64,000 nucleotides of DNA from Schizophyllum amplum (lineage: Eukaryota; Basidiomycota; Agaricomycetes; Agaricales; Schizophyllaceae), in assembly GCA_007026445.1 (NCBI GenBank), contig VDMD01000020.1, positions 124,001 through 188,000 of the forward strand. Direction: 5' to 3'. Both the position numbers and the translations under genes were made by a program. Every line of letters starts with the position of its first letter. The first letter of the stretch is position 1. Positions 63,279 to 64,000 of this stretch are shown here, piece after piece. Under the pieces are notes generated by a model. That model saw only the letters and a list, made by a program, of their open reading frames with translations, was not told the DNA's origin and did no database searches.

Positions 63279-64000
63279 TTAAGTTGTAGCTGAGGTAGTG
63301 TCCCTCCCACCAGCCTCGCAGGCAGCATCTCCCTCCTTCCAACACCCTTGCAATTCCTCTTTGCGCATCCTCCCTACCTCCGCAATCTCCTCCAAACTGA
63401 CCACACTCCCCGTCAAGTTCAGCACCGGCAGCTCCCCCAACCCCGGTAGCACCCTCCCCGGCATATCGGCTAACAAACCACTGCCCCCGTCGACGCCCTC
63501 CATCAACGGCACCTGGAACATCTCCCTCTTCTCCCTCGACCTCACCTTCACATGACTCCCCCTCTCCAAATGGTTCGTCGACAGACTCGCCCACCCAGCG
63601 TAGTTCGGGTACAGCATCGCGCCTCCATCCAGGTACACCAGCTCGATGAAGAACTTCTTCCACGACCGCGACCACGCGTTCGACCGCACGCCTGGCGCCA
63701 CCGCGATGTCCAGCGGGAGCAGCCGCCCCGACAGGCGCAAGGCGAGGTACGAGTGGAACGAGCGCCAGGGCCCCGGGAAGTACACCGCACCCCACGAGCA
63801 CGGTACCTGCGAGAGGTACGGGCTCCCCACGCGCGTGGTCTCTACGTCAGGGTGTGCCGCGAAGAGCGCGCGCGCGTCGAAGGCCCGCCGCCCATCCGCG
63901 TGCAGCTCGTTGCTCTTCTGTTGATACAGGCTGATGCCGAAGAGGTGCGGCGAGGTGTTCTCGGGTGCGCCGTATCGGTAGTGCAGCAACGCCATCTTCG
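63279..64000 (-). CDS. Unrecognised fungal protein, probably 5'-truncated by the window
   Basis: A long open exon ends in a stop at 63279. It contains LHYRYGAPENTSPHLFGISL, YFPGPWRSFHSYLALRLSG, SNAWSRSWKKFFIELVYLDG and AMLYPNYAGWASLSTNHLER, a conserved-looking, aromatic-rich core, and a polar tail ending EAGGRDTTSATT. An ATG lies at 63995 but the frame stays open to the window edge, so the true start may be outside. I do not recognise the family. It is convergent with the MFS transporter with only about 170 bp between stops. Confidence 0.6.
   Translation of the reverse strand, partial: KMALLHYRYGAPENTSPHLFGISLYQQKSNELHADGRRAFDARALFAAHPDVETTRVGSPYLSQVPCSWGAVYFPGPWRSFHSYLALRLSGRLLPLDIAVAPGVRSNAWSRSWKKFFIELVYLDGGAMLYPNYAGWASLSTNHLERGSHVKVRSREKREMFQVPLMEGVDGGSGLLADMPGRVLPGLGELPVLNLTGSVVSLEEIAEVGRMRKEELQGCWKEGDAACEAGGRDTTSATT

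Overview
The window is nuclear DNA of a filamentous basidiomycete, most likely a wood- or litter-decaying Agaricomycete. This is inferred from very short introns (about 48-60 nt, GT-AG), dense genes on both strands, Zn2Cys6/fungal_trans regulators, a Ubc2-type Ste50 adaptor with two SH3 domains (a basidiomycete architecture), an AA9 lytic polysaccharide monooxygenase and a GH93-like secreted glycosidase. There are no operons, phage, CRISPR or bacterial features. Intron-bearing CDSs are given as whole spans from start to stop; I worked out exon borders by eye where stated.

Left part (1-12004): two adjacent copies of a small lineage-specific gene (the first cut by the window edge), then NOP4 (minus), then two consecutive plus-strand Zn2Cys6 transcription factors that look like diverged tandem paralogues. 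NOP4 and the first factor share a 137 bp divergent promoter.

Middle (12463-31827): GDB1 glycogen debranching enzyme, a secreted Asp-box glycosidase resembling GH93, a makorin-like CCCH/RING ubiquitin ligase, a LIM-RhoGAP of the Rga1 type, RVB1 (pontin) and RPS15, all minus; then RPP2 on plus, head to head with RPS15.

Right-centre (31958-50739): a putative one-pass membrane protein, a third Zn2Cys6 factor, a 1.6 kb gene-poor stretch with nested palindromes, PTA1/symplekin, VMA10 (V-ATPase subunit G), NBP35 (cytosolic Fe-S assembly), an unrecognised mitochondrial-type protein and an AA9 LPMO.

Right (51969-64000): a seven-transmembrane-type orphan, the cell-wall-integrity MAP kinase SLT2/MPK1, the MAPK-pathway adaptor UBC2/STE50, an MFS transporter and an unrecognised protein running to the window edge.

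Most genes are conserved housekeeping or signalling genes. No wholly new multi-gene system was found. The items most worth a second look are a repeated AAGTTCAACTT-type element upstream of several genes, nested palindromes near 39.1 kb, an RVB1 N-terminus whose reading frame does not connect to any ATG, start-codon-only first exons, stop-free 3n introns (one inside the NBP35 Fe-S motif), and an N-terminal extension on MPK1.
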